Source: Halobiforma lacisalsi AJ5 (GTDB lineage Archaea; Halobacteriota; Halobacteria; Halobacteriales; Natrialbaceae). Taken from it: a stretch of 64,000 nt of DNA. The notes beneath the pieces were generated by a model, which was not told where the DNA came from, did no database searches, and was given only the letters and a program-made list of their open reading frames with translations. The stretch covers positions 3,038,001-3,102,000 of the forward strand of contig NZ_CP019285.1 in NCBI RefSeq assembly GCF_000226975.2. The letters run 5' to 3'. Position numbers and translations under genes: made by a program. Below, one piece after another: positions 9,704-18,664 of the stretch; the first letter of the stretch is position 1; every line of letters starts with the position of its first letter.

Positions 9704-10018
9704 TTACTCCAGGACTCGGTCGACGAGGGGACTCTCGTCGGAGCCTGATTCGTGGACGTCGACGCGGCCGTCGCCGTGGACGACGACGTCGTAGCCTTCG
9801 TACTCGAGCGCAACGACGGCGTTCCGCTGACCGGTCGCGTGAGACGTTCGAAAGAGCGAGTCGAGCGCTTCCGGGTTGACGACCGAATACAGAGGTTCGT
9901 ACTCCGGGGGCTCCATCTCGGTGGGATCGACGCCTTCCTGGGCGGCGATCGCTTCGATAATAGCCTGTGAGGGAGGCACCTCTCCGCTCGCCGTCGACGT
10001 ATTTCCGGGAGAGGACAT
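9704..10018 (-). CDS. Stand-alone HalOD1 (halobacterial output domain 1) protein
   Basis: 104 residues from the ATG at 10016-10018; the open frame continues upstream but the start at MSSPGN fits the domain. The core SQAIIEAIAAQEGVDPTEMEP followed by PLYSVVNPEALDSLF and a short beta hairpin ending VVVHGDGRVDV matches the small HalOD1 fold that haloarchaea use as an output domain on signalling proteins and as free-standing proteins. Function is unknown. It converges with the isomerase gene, with 18 bases between the two stops. Confidence 0.75.
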   Translation of the reverse strand: MSSPGNTSTASGEVPPSQAIIEAIAAQEGVDPTEMEPPEYEPLYSVVNPEALDSLFRTSHATGQRNAVVALEYEGYDVVVHGDGRVDVHESGSDESPLVDRVLE

Positions 10019-10203
10019 GTCTCGACGTAATAGATTCACGCGGATAAGAATGGTGCCCAATATCCTGACAATACGGTCGAGGGGGCACGCTGCCGTGATG
10101 TTACCGAAAGCAGTTACTGTTTTTATACGGATCACTGGAAACTACTGCTGGCCGAACCGCAAACCCCTGCGATCGGGCCGGGAAGCCGGTACAGCAGACC
10201 GAA

Positions 10204-11688
10204 TCAGTCACGCGCCCGCTCGAACGTCTCGATCGCGAGTTCCCGACGCTCCCCGTGATCGACGATCGGCGCCGGATACTCCGGGGCGATACGCTCCCGT
10301 TCTGCATCGGAGAGCGAGCCCCAGTCGTGGATCTCGTCGGCCGACGCGTCCCGCAGTTCCGGCACGTACTCGCGGATGTACTCCGCGTCTGGGTCGTAGT
10401 CCTGGCCCTGTTTGGTCGGATTGAAGACCCGGAAGTACGGCTGGGCGTCCATCCCCGTCGAGGCGGCCCACTGCCAGCCACCGACGTCGTTTGCCGTGTC
10501 GTGATCGGCGAGGTTGTACCGGAACCAGTCGTACCCCTTCCGCCAGTCGACGAGGAGGTCCTTGGTCAGGAACGCGGCGACGATCATCCGGACGCGGTTG
10601 TGGACCCATCCGTCCTCGCGAAGCTGTCGCATCCCGGCGTCGACGATCGGGTAGCCGGTCTTCCCGGCCTTCCAGGCGGCGAACTCGTCGGGGTCGTTCC
10701 GCCAGTCGATCTCGCCCGTCGCGTCGCTGAAGTTCTCGGAGACGATCTCCGGGTTGAACGCCAGCACGTGGGCGTAAAACTCCCTGAACGCGAGCTGTCG
10801 ACGAAACGCCGTCACCCCGTCCCGCTCGTCGTCGCTCGAGGCCCGGTCCATCGCCCGCTCGGTCGCCGCGTAGACGGCCCGGGGGCCGATAGTTCCCCAC
10901 TTGTAGTGGACTGAGAGCCGCGAGGTCGCCCCCGCCGCCGGGTAGTCGCGGCGGTCGTCGTACTCGTAGATCGGGCCCGCACAGAACGACGCGACGCGTT
11001 CGCGGGCCGTCGCCTGAGTCACTGGCCGGGTCGACGCCTTCGGCTCGTCGAACCCGAGATTCGCGAGCGAGGGCAACGGATCGGTGCCGTCGTCGCCGTG
11101 CAGGTCCGTGAGGTCGTCCGCAGCCGGCGGCTCGACGGGCGCGGGCTTCTCCCGGTCGCGCCACTTCTTCCAGAAATACGAGAAGACGGAGTAGTGATCC
11201 CCCTGGTTGGGCGTGATCGACCCCGGTTCGTGAATGATCGAGTCGTAGACCGTCTCCGTTTCGACCCCGTCGTCCTCGAGCGCGGCAGTGACGGCGCGGT
11301 CCCGTTCGGCGGCGAGTCCGCTATAGTCCTCGCCCCAGGTGACGGCTTCCGCGTCGTACTCGGCCGCGACTCGGGGGACGACCTCGCTGGCCTCACCACG
11401 GAACACGAGGAGGTCGCTGCCCAACTCGCGGTACCGGTCGCGAAGCCCCCCCAGCGCCTCGAGCAGACAGGAGACCCGGACCGGCGACGCGTGCTCGAGG
11501 ACGGTCGGATCGAGGACGAACAGGGGGACGATGTGGGCGTCCTCACCCGTGCCCTCACTCTCGCCCTCTCCCGTGCCCTCGCCCTCATCGTCGCGGTTTC
11601 CCATCGCCGCGGCGCGTCCCAACCCGCGGTTGTCCCGCACCCGCAGATCCTTGCGGTGCCAGTGAACGATCATATCGGATCTGACCAC
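10204..11688 (-). CDS. phr: Deoxyribodipyrimidine photolyase
   Basis: About 490 residues. The N-terminal alpha/beta domain starts MIVHWHRKDLRVRDNRGLGRAA, the classic photolyase opening; this favours the second Met (start at 11673) over the first. The C-terminal FAD-binding helical domain contains KTGYPIVDAGMRQL, GWVHNRVRMIVAAFLTKDL, WRKGYDWFRYNLADHD and ANDVGGWQWAASTG, with Asn in the position typical of class I DNA photolyases. It repairs UV cyclobutane dimers using blue light. A Gly/Glu-rich insert (GEGTGEGESEG) near residue 35 is low-complexity and unusual. Single gene, own promoter region. Confidence 0.94.
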   Translation of the reverse strand: MVRSDMIVHWHRKDLRVRDNRGLGRAAAMGNRDDEGEGTGEGESEGTGEDAHIVPLFVLDPTVLEHASPVRVSCLLEALGGLRDRYRELGSDLLVFRGEASEVVPRVAAEYDAEAVTWGEDYSGLAAERDRAVTAALEDDGVETETVYDSIIHEPGSITPNQGDHYSVFSYFWKKWRDREKPAPVEPPAADDLTDLHGDDGTDPLPSLANLGFDEPKASTRPVTQATARERVASFCAGPIYEYDDRRDYPAAGATSRLSVHYKWGTIGPRAVYAATERAMDRASSDDERDGVTAFRRQLAFREFYAHVLAFNPEIVSENFSDATGEIDWRNDPDEFAAWKAGKTGYPIVDAGMRQLREDGWVHNRVRMIVAAFLTKDLLVDWRKGYDWFRYNLADHDTANDVGGWQWAASTGMDAQPYFRVFNPTKQGQDYDPDAEYIREYVPELRDASADEIHDWGSLSDAERERIAPEYPAPIVDHGERRELAIETFERARD

Positions 11689-11799
11689 TCGAGAACTGAA
11701 AGCGTGCGGGGCATCAGTGTTGGCGTCGGCGTGCCATCGGTGCCGACGGGTTCCGAGACGGCGTGGGGCCTCGCTCGTTTTTCGGTCCAGAGTACCCCG

Positions 11800-12696
11800 T
11801 TAGTCGCGTTCGGGTCGCCCGTTGCGGCCGAGTCGACCGTCGAGGTACCCGCGGATCCCGCTGATCGCGCTTTCGATCGAGTAGTTGCGGGCGACGTAGA
11901 CGCTCGCGGCCGCCAGCGCCGTCCCGGCGACGACGTCGAGGAACCAGTGGATCCCCAGATACATCGTCGAGACGACGACGCTAATGGCGAGCACGCCCGA
12001 GATGGGTACCCAGAGCGGATACTTCTCACGGGTCTGCCAGGCGATGAAGAAGACGGTCATCGACAGCGACGAGTGCAGCGAGGGGAACACGTTGGTGTTC
12101 TGGTTCACCTGGTTCGTGAGCGTCCGCGACTGCGGGAACGCGTCGTACAGCAGCCCCTCGAACAGCGTCGGCTCGAGGTTGCGCGGCCCCATCGAAAGGA
12201 AGAGGACGTAACAGACGAGGCCGACACCGTAGTTCACCGCGAACGCGACGATCAGCGTCGATAGCTCCTCCATCTCCTCGAGCGCGAAGTACGCGACGAA
12301 CGGGAACAAAAGCAGGAACGCGTAGCCGTAGATGTAGACGAACACGAAGTAGGCCGTCACTTCCGGGGTCTGGAACGACTGGAGGACGACCACCGGATAC
12401 TCGGGGAAGACTACCCGTTCGAATTCGAAGAGATACGAGGTGACCGGGTTGCCGATCACTTCCCGCTCGAGACGCACGACGACGTCGACGGTCGCCCATC
12501 GGAGAAGCAACACGACCGCGAGCGCGGCAAGCGGCAACAGACAGGCCCTGAGTCGCCATCGAAAGTCGTTCAGGGCCGTCGCTACCGGTCGCGGCCCGAC
12601 GACGACCAGGGTCGCGACCGCGAGCATCGTCGCGACGACCAGGGCGAGTTCGAGGACGACGGCGGCGAGCGTCATTCGTCTCGAGGTAGGATCCAT
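11800..12696 (-). CDS. PAP2-family membrane phosphatase/phosphotransferase (Aur1-like)
   Basis: 298 residues with about seven membrane helices. The catalytic motifs are FPSLHSSLS (PAP2 motif 2, His) and YLGIHWFLDVVAG (motif 3, His and Asp). The first PAP2 motif is less obvious, as in the Aur1/inositol-phosphorylceramide-synthase-like branch. Likely to act on a lipid phosphate or transfer a phospho-alcohol head group at the membrane; the substrate is unknown. It begins with MDPTSRRMTLAA and a long hydrophobic helix. It lies between the photolyase and a binding-protein gene, all on the minus strand but with gaps of about 100 bp. Confidence 0.88.
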   Translation of the reverse strand: MDPTSRRMTLAAVVLELALVVATMLAVATLVVVGPRPVATALNDFRWRLRACLLPLAALAVVLLLRWATVDVVVRLEREVIGNPVTSYLFEFERVVFPEYPVVVLQSFQTPEVTAYFVFVYIYGYAFLLLFPFVAYFALEEMEELSTLIVAFAVNYGVGLVCYVLFLSMGPRNLEPTLFEGLLYDAFPQSRTLTNQVNQNTNVFPSLHSSLSMTVFFIAWQTREKYPLWVPISGVLAISVVVSTMYLGIHWFLDVVAGTALAAASVYVARNYSIESAISGIRGYLDGRLGRNGRPERD

Positions 12697-12799
12697 GACC
12701 CATTAATAGAACGTGGTTGGGGTCGGCGATGACCGACCTCGAGATGGGTCACGCACTGCGGGTCGGAGGACGGAACGTCCTCGAGTCGGCGGAATCCGT

Positions 12800-14725
12800 C
12801 TACTCGAGCAACTCTCCATCGGCGTAGCGGTAGCCGGCGTCCCGGAACAGCGACCGCACGAGTTCGACGTCGATCTCGCCGTCGGTTCCGGGGAAGTCGA
12901 TGATCTCGATGCCGTCTCCCTCGTCCCCGTCCTCGTTTTCGTCTTCGTTTGCGTCCTGATTTTGATCACCAGTTCCCCCACCGGACCGACCGTTCGGCCC
13001 GAACTCGTCGTCGGAGAGTCCGACGAGCGCCCCCAGCGAGGTCGCCGGCTCCGCGAACCCACCGAACAACTCGAGTGCAATGTGTTCCCGGTCGACGAGC
13101 CGGGAGACGATCTGCCGGAACCGGGGGTTACCGAGTTCCGGATGATGGTGGTTGTACCCGATCATGTAGAACGAATCGGCCCGCCCCGTAACCGTCGACA
13201 CGTCCTCGGCATCGGTGAACCGGCCGATATCTTCGGGTGGGATGCCGTCGCCTGTTATGTCGATCTCGCCATCGAGCAGCGAGTCCATCATCGTCCCGAC
13301 GTTCGGGTCGATCCGGAAGCTGATCCCGGAATACTGTGAGAATCCCTCGAGGAACTCGGGCCGGTCGTCAGACTCCCTGAATACGTGGTCCTCGACCGGC
13401 TCGAGTTCGATCCTGTCGATCGTGATGTCGGTGATTTCGAAGGGGCCGGAGCCGACCGGCTCCTCGTTGTCCGTCGTCAATGCTTCGGTGCGTTGATCGG
13501 CGACGGGTTCCGTCCGGTCGCGCCAGACGTGTGCGGGCAGTATCGGGATCGAAAACGCGGTGGTCGCAGCGGGTCGCAACGTCTCGCCGAAGGAAAACCG
13601 GACGGTGCGATCGTCGAGCCTGTCGACCGTCTCGACGATCGTCCCCCGACTCCGGTATCGCGGTGCCGGCACCCCGCCGTCGACCGTGCCCATGGAGGTG
13701 TCCGCCAGGAACCGGTAGGTGAAGACGACGTCGTCTGCCTCGAGGGGTTCTCCGTCGTGCCACTCCAGGCCCTCGCGGAGCGTCACGTCGGCCCGAAGTC
13801 GCGGTTCCGATCCGGTGCCACGCTCGTCCCAGGAAACCTCCTCCGCGAGCCACGGGACCCGTTCCGTTTCGGTCCCGGAGTCGGACCAGTTCGGCTGCGA
13901 TTCGGCTCCCGTGTCGTCGCCGTTCTCGTCGTCTACTCGAGTGTCCTCGCGCGACGGACCCGTCTCGACTCGGCGAACCAGCGGTTCGTACAGCAGTCCC
14001 AGCAGGCCATCGATTCGGTTCCGGTCGACGACGAGCGGATTCAGGCGCTGACCGAGCCGATCGCCGTAGACCCCGACCTCGAGCGGCCCGTCCCGGGCCC
14101 CGTCGGCGGGTTCGCGAGAGAGAAGGTCGAAGTAATCCCCAGGACGGGAGAGCGTCCGCCGGGCGTCGATTCCGGCGCGATGTCCGGCGATCTCGATCGG
14201 GAAACCGATGGTCGTGTACGGCACGGTGTCGCCGAGGTACTCGAGCAACTCGGCGATCGTCTCCCGGCGCTGGTCCCCGGTCTCGCGTCGCTGTCGCTCG
14301 AGAAGGTCGTCCGCGAGCACGTCCGAGAAGTGAAAGGGGTTTTGCCACCCCTGTTCGTTGACGAACTCGGAGTGTAACAGTCCCCGCAGCGCGTCGTACT
14401 CCTCGATTCCCGGGTGACGGGCGACGAAAACGTCGTACTCCTCGTCAAGGAGTACGTCCCGATAGAGGTCGGCTTCCGGAACCGGTTCGTGGGTCACGCC
14501 GATCCCGGCGTCGCGAAGGTTCTCGCGGAACTGGCTCACGATCTTGGCCGCCGCGAGGTCGTCGTCCGCGGGCACCGTCTTGATCGTCAGTTCGATCTGC
14601 TCGGAACCGGCGGTGCCCGCCCGTGACCAGAGCCGTTCCGAACAGCCCGCGAGTGCCGCGGCGATTGCACTCCCCGCCCCTGCGAGTGCCCCTCGTCGCG
14701 TCGCCGACGGCGCGCCTTCGTCCAT
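12800..14725 (-). CDS. Family-5 (peptide/nickel) solute-binding lipoprotein with circularly permuted lobes
   Basis: 641 residues from the ATG at 14725. The Tat motif TRRGALAG and lipobox LAGC (Cys28) indicate an exported lipoprotein. Residues about 44-203 look like the C-terminal part of a family-5 binding protein (AKIVSQFRENLRDAGIGV, then YDVFVARHPG). Residues about 214-641 look like the N-terminal and middle parts (LNPLVVDRNRIDGLLGLLYEPLV, LRADVTLREGLEWHDGEPL, ADDVVFTYRF), ending at RSLFRDAGYRYADGELLE, where a canonical protein would continue into its C-terminal part. The order is thus swapped. No permease or ATPase lies nearby, so partner and ligand are unknown. A TATA-like ctatac sits about 25 bases upstream. 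Confidence 0.85.
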   Translation of the reverse strand: MDEGAPSATRRGALAGAGSAIAAALAGCSERLWSRAGTAGSEQIELTIKTVPADDDLAAAKIVSQFRENLRDAGIGVTHEPVPEADLYRDVLLDEEYDVFVARHPGIEEYDALRGLLHSEFVNEQGWQNPFHFSDVLADDLLERQRRETGDQRRETIAELLEYLGDTVPYTTIGFPIEIAGHRAGIDARRTLSRPGDYFDLLSREPADGARDGPLEVGVYGDRLGQRLNPLVVDRNRIDGLLGLLYEPLVRRVETGPSREDTRVDDENGDDTGAESQPNWSDSGTETERVPWLAEEVSWDERGTGSEPRLRADVTLREGLEWHDGEPLEADDVVFTYRFLADTSMGTVDGGVPAPRYRSRGTIVETVDRLDDRTVRFSFGETLRPAATTAFSIPILPAHVWRDRTEPVADQRTEALTTDNEEPVGSGPFEITDITIDRIELEPVEDHVFRESDDRPEFLEGFSQYSGISFRIDPNVGTMMDSLLDGEIDITGDGIPPEDIGRFTDAEDVSTVTGRADSFYMIGYNHHHPELGNPRFRQIVSRLVDREHIALELFGGFAEPATSLGALVGLSDDEFGPNGRSGGGTGDQNQDANEDENEDGDEGDGIEIIDFPGTDGEIDVELVRSLFRDAGYRYADGELLE

Positions 14726-15202
14726 ATCATAGCAGGTACATCTCCACGATGTATAGGACTTACTCTCTGAACGACACCTCGAGGCTCGAGGCCGAGCGGG
14801 ACGAGCATTTCCCACCGCAGACGGACGGTGAGCGGCGGGACCGCGAAAACGGCCGGGAACCCGGAAACGTCGGATCACCGCATCGCCCACGGGAGGGGAC
14901 GACCGACGGACTGCACAGACAGGTACGAATGAGTGACTATTTTGAATTCCTGAGTATCAGTAATCGATGACTATATTGATTTCACGACGATATGCTCGCG
15001 ATGAACGTCTTTCCTTCAGTTATACGAGCACCATAACAATAGCCGTATTCGGATACCATCGGGGCGTGGCACCCGTTCCCACCTCGAGACGCAACCGATC
15101 GCTCGCCGACGGGATTCGAACGTGTACGCGACGCCGACTGCAGCCGACGAGGGACTCGCCGATCGGTCGCGTCGGGTTCGGGAACGACCACGAGAGACAA
15201 CT
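14726..15202. other. Divergent intergenic region between the binding-protein gene and cetZ
   Basis: No gene is recognised. The segment 14930-15060 is AT-rich for this genome and must hold promoters. A TATA-like element near 14750-14757 (reverse strand) suits a leaderless transcript of the binding protein. No TATA at leaderless distance from the cetZ ATG is seen, so cetZ may have a leader of about 150 bases. Confidence 0.45.
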
Positions 15203-16360
15203 ATGAAACTCGCACTCATCGGCTTCGGACAGGCAGGCGGGAAGGTCGTCGACGAGTTCCTGGCGTACGACGAGGCGATCGGCGGCGGATTCATCAACTC
15301 CGCGATCGCCGTCAACTCCGCGACGACGGACCTCAAGGGACTCGAGTACGTGCCGAAAGAGAACCGCGTCCTCATCGGACAGGCCCGTGTCAAGGGCCAC
15401 GGCGTCGGCGCCGACAACGAACTCGGCGCGACCGTCACCGAGGAGGACATCGACGAGATCCAGGGGGCGATCGACCGGATCCCGGTCCACGAGATCGACG
15501 CGTTCCTGATCGTCGCCGGAATGGGCGGCGGGACGGGATCGGGCGGCGCGCCCGTCCTCGCGAAACACCTCAAGCGGATCTACAACGAACCGGTCTACGG
15601 ACTGGGCATCCTCCCTGCCACGGACGAAGGGGGTATCTACACGCTCAACGCGGCGCGTTCGTTCCAGACGTTCGTCCGCGAGGTCGACAACCTGCTGGTC
15701 TTCGACAACGACGTCTGGCGCAGCGCCGGCGAATCCGTCCAGGACGGCTACGATCGGATCAACCGCGAGATCGTCGAACGGTTCGGACTGTTGTTCGCGG
15801 CCGGCGAAGTCGACGATGACGACGACGTCGCCGAGAGCGTCGTCGACTCCTCGGAGATCATCAACACCCTCGAGGAGGGCGTCTCGACGATCGGCTACGC
15901 CCGCGAGGAGGTCGATACGTCGGGCGGACTGCTCTCGTCGTTCCGCGGCGACGAGGAGTTCGACGAGGGACAGGCGACGAACCGGATGACGAGTCTCGTC
16001 CGCAAGGCGACGCTCGGCCGGCTCACGCTTCCCTGCGACGTCTCGAGTGCCGACCGTGGGCTGGTCGTCGCGACCGGCCCCGCGGAGCACCTCAATCGGA
16101 AGGGCGTCGAACGCGGCCGCCAGTGGCTCGAGGACGAGACCGGGAGCATGGAGATCCGCGGCGGCGACTACCCGCTGTCGGACCGCGACGAGGTCGGCGC
16201 GATCGTCCTTCTGTCGGGCGTCACCGACGTACCGCGGGTCGACCAGCTCCAGGAGGTCGCCATCGAAGCACAGGAGACGACCGAGTCGGTGCGCGCGAAC
16301 GCCCAGGACGAGTTCGCCTCGCTGATGGACACCGGCGGGGAACTCGACGCGCTGTTCTAA
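15203..16360 (+). CDS. cetZ: CetZ tubulin/FtsZ-superfamily cytoskeletal GTPase
   Basis: 385 residues. The protein opens MKLALIGFGQAGGK, with the nucleotide-contacting GQAGGK loop. The tubulin signature GMGGGTGSGGAP lies at about 108-119. GLGILPATDEGG and the following NAARS stretch match CetZ rather than FtsZ1/FtsZ2. The start chosen is the ATG directly before KLALIGFG; the frame is open upstream but unrelated. CetZ proteins are haloarchaeal GTP-dependent filament formers that control rod shape and motility. This genus usually has several paralogues; which one this is cannot be decided here. Single gene. Confidence 0.95.
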   Translation: MKLALIGFGQAGGKVVDEFLAYDEAIGGGFINSAIAVNSATTDLKGLEYVPKENRVLIGQARVKGHGVGADNELGATVTEEDIDEIQGAIDRIPVHEIDAFLIVAGMGGGTGSGGAPVLAKHLKRIYNEPVYGLGILPATDEGGIYTLNAARSFQTFVREVDNLLVFDNDVWRSAGESVQDGYDRINREIVERFGLLFAAGEVDDDDDVAESVVDSSEIINTLEEGVSTIGYAREEVDTSGGLLSSFRGDEEFDEGQATNRMTSLVRKATLGRLTLPCDVSSADRGLVVATGPAEHLNRKGVERGRQWLEDETGSMEIRGGDYPLSDRDEVGAIVLLSGVTDVPRVDQLQEVAIEAQETTESVRANAQDEFASLMDTGGELDALF

Positions 16361-16502
16361 TCCGATCGCCGCGGCCGACGAACGTTTTCGCCGTCGCTTC
16401 GACTCAGCCGTTCTCACGGTCTCCTGTCCTCGAGAGCCACGACCGGAGGGAACTTTAAGAGAGTTGACTGTGTCCGTACGAGCAGGACGGTCGGACACTA
16501 CC

Positions 16503-17531
16503 ATGACAGACACAGACACAGACACAGACAGAAGCCTTCACCTCCCGGTCGCTGCACAGCCGAGCGTCGATACCATCGTCGACTACGCTCGACGCGGAGA
16601 AGAACGCGGCTACGAGTACGCCTGGCTCCCCGAAACGTGGGGCCGGGACGCCCCGACAGTGCTCACGAACATCGCGCGCGAGACCGAGACGATCGGCCTC
16701 GGGCCGAGCATCGTCAACGTCTACTCCCGGTCGCCGGCCCTGCTCGGCCAGACCGCGACGACCCTCCAGGAGGTCGCCGATGGCCGTCTCCGGATGGGGA
16801 TCGCCCCCAGCGGCCCCGCCGTCATCGAGGGCTGGCACGGCGTCGACTTCGACCGCCCGCTACGGCGGACCCGCGAGTACCTCGAGATCATGCGCGCGGT
16901 CATGTCCGGCGAGACTGTCAACTACGACGGCCAGATTTTCTCGCTGTCGGGCTTCCGACTGCGCTGTGATCCGCCCGAAGACCCCGTGCCGATCGACGCC
17001 GCCGGCATGGGCCCCAAGTCGGTCGAACTCGCCGGCCGGTTCGCCGACGGCTGGCACGCAACCGTCTTCACGTCCGACGGCCTCGAGGATCGACTCGAGG
17101 ACCTCCGCCGTGGCGCCGACCTGGGCGACCGCGACCCGGAGGACGTCCGCGTCACGCTCTCGCTGACGGCCTGCGCGCTCGAGGACGGCGAGCGCGCCCG
17201 CGAACTGGCGCGCGAGCACCTGGCGTTCTACGTCGGTGCGATGGGCACGTACTACCGCGAATCGCTCTCCCGACAGGGGTACGAGGACGAGGCCAACGAG
17301 ATCGCTGCTGCCTGGGCAAGTGGCGACAAAGAGGGTGCCCTCGAGGCGATTCCGGAGGCGTTGCTCGACGCGATCGGGGCCGCCGGAACCCCCGAACGAG
17401 CCCGCGAGGAACTCCGGAAGTTCGAGGAGATCGACGGCCTCGACGATATCGCGATCGGCTTCCCCCGCGGAGCGACCCCCGAAGAGATCGAGGACACGAT
17501 CGACCACCTCGCGCCCGCGTCGAAGCACTGA
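16503..17531 (+). CDS. LLM-class F420-dependent oxidoreductase (Mer-like)
   Basis: 342 residues from the ATG at 16503. The first residues TDTDTDTD come from an acagac tandem repeat. The luciferase-like TIM barrel follows: LHLPVAAQPSVDTIVDYARRGEERGYEYAWLPE, then TIGLGPSIVNVYSRSPALLGQTA and DGRLRMGIAPSGPAVIEGWHG. The family reduces or oxidises substrates with coenzyme F420, and haloarchaeal members are commonly annotated as methylenetetrahydromethanopterin-reductase-like, though haloarchaea lack methanogenesis. The substrate is therefore unknown. A single gene with about 140 bp upstream. Confidence 0.88.
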   Translation: MTDTDTDTDRSLHLPVAAQPSVDTIVDYARRGEERGYEYAWLPETWGRDAPTVLTNIARETETIGLGPSIVNVYSRSPALLGQTATTLQEVADGRLRMGIAPSGPAVIEGWHGVDFDRPLRRTREYLEIMRAVMSGETVNYDGQIFSLSGFRLRCDPPEDPVPIDAAGMGPKSVELAGRFADGWHATVFTSDGLEDRLEDLRRGADLGDRDPEDVRVTLSLTACALEDGERARELAREHLAFYVGAMGTYYRESLSRQGYEDEANEIAAAWASGDKEGALEAIPEALLDAIGAAGTPERAREELRKFEEIDGLDDIAIGFPRGATPEEIEDTIDHLAPASKH

Positions 17532-17713
17532 CCTGCGCCGTCACCGGTCCTCGCTCGTTCGACCGGCGTTGCCCCGGTCCATGACACAGCAGCGCCTCGA
17601 GAGCCGATTTCTTCCGACATCGACCGTCGGATGGGTCCTCGCGAACTAAACGAATTCCTGAAAGTTCCGTTAGCGAGAGAATAACGAACTATGATATTGG
17701 CTTCGAGTCCTCC

Positions 17714-17905
17714 ATGGGCAGCCAGAACCGTTCGGGGCGTACCACGGGGTCGACGATGCGAGAGGCAGTCAAATCGGTTCTCTTCCGCGGCGATGGGGCG
17801 ACGACGATCGAAGAGTGCCGGCGCTGTGGAAAGACGATCGACGGGGCAGAGGGGGACTGTCCGGCTTGCGGCTGTGCCGATTTCGTCGAGTATCGAATTC
17901 AGTAA
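17714..17905 (+). CDS. Small zinc-ribbon protein
   Basis: 63 residues. The C-terminal half has two Cys pairs, CRRCGK and CPACGC, separated by nine residues, a compact zinc ribbon. The N-terminal half is basic and polar. An internal ATG at 17756 (MREAVKSVLF) is an alternative start that would drop 14 residues. Haloarchaea encode many such orphan zinc ribbons; the function is unknown. It converges with the MptE gene 57 bases further on. Confidence 0.65.
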   Translation: MGSQNRSGRTTGSTMREAVKSVLFRGDGATTIEECRRCGKTIDGAEGDCPACGCADFVEYRIQ

Positions 17906-17962
17906 CGCATCGGCTTTTCAGTCGGTTGCCTATCTGTCCCAGTAGCAACACCCCAACGGGAG

Positions 17963-18664
17963 CTACTCCCCGGATGGAAGCGGACCCGTCTCGATCCCGT
18001 CACGTCGTCCGTCGAGCACGCCGAACCGCTCCTCCCGCCGCGACTCGAGCCAGTAGAGGAGCCGTTCGGCCCACTCGAGTTTGCGGGCCTTGATCGGGCT
18101 CACGTCGGGGTCGTCGAAGTCCCAGCCGACGAAAACGAGGTCGACCGCCCCGAGCCAGTCGGCCAGAAACGCCGCGCGATCGCCGTCGGTGAACCCGCCT
18201 GGGTTTACGACGTGATCCGCCGGAGCCGCCTGCGTGGTCGGGAGGACGAACGCGTCCACGCAGTCGGGGACCACCGACCGGAGCGCGGGGACGTTATCCC
18301 CGTGGGCGTGGACCGCAACCGGTACTCCCTCCCGGGTCAACCGACGGACAGTCTCCGGGTTCTTGTCGAGGTCCGTGATCAGACAGTCGACCTCGAGGCC
18401 CCGGTCCCGAAGCACGTCCGCGGCCGTCGACGCCGCGAACACGACGTCGGCGTTCTCCGCGCGCTCGAGTTCGGCGTCACGCGTCAGTGAGGGGCCGGCC
18501 CCGGCGATGGCGACCCTCGCGCCGTCGGCCGCCGACAATCGATCGACGTCGAATGAGCCGGTGAGCGACGCGAGGAGATCACGCGCCCGCTCGTCCTCGG
18601 CGCGGTCGAAGCCGAAATCCTGCAGTATCGCCTCGTAGACCGGTTCCCAGTCGTCGAACTCCAT
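17963..18664 (-). CDS. mptE: 6-hydroxymethyl-7,8-dihydropterin pyrophosphokinase, archaeal MptE type (DUF115)
   Basis: 233 residues from the ATG at 18664 (MEFDDWEPVYEAILQDFGFD). Conserved segments are VAIAGAGPSLTRD, FAASTAADVLRDRGLEVDCLITDLD, VPVAVHAHGDN and VFVGWDFDD, matching the archaeal DUF115/MptE family. MptE transfers pyrophosphate from ATP to 6-hydroxymethyl-dihydropterin in folate/tetrahydropterin synthesis, replacing bacterial FolK. It stands alone; the frame remains open upstream but without similarity. Confidence 0.88.
   Translation of the reverse strand: MEFDDWEPVYEAILQDFGFDRAEDERARDLLASLTGSFDVDRLSAADGARVAIAGAGPSLTRDAELERAENADVVFAASTAADVLRDRGLEVDCLITDLDKNPETVRRLTREGVPVAVHAHGDNVPALRSVVPDCVDAFVLPTTQAAPADHVVNPGGFTDGDRAAFLADWLGAVDLVFVGWDFDDPDVSPIKARKLEWAERLLYWLESRREERFGVLDGRRDGIETGPLPSGE

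Noticed and set aside
11530-11590. Possible tandem-repeat RNA or regulatory element in the Gly/Glu codon repeat of the photolyase
   Set aside because: It is in frame and simply encodes a low-complexity acidic insert.
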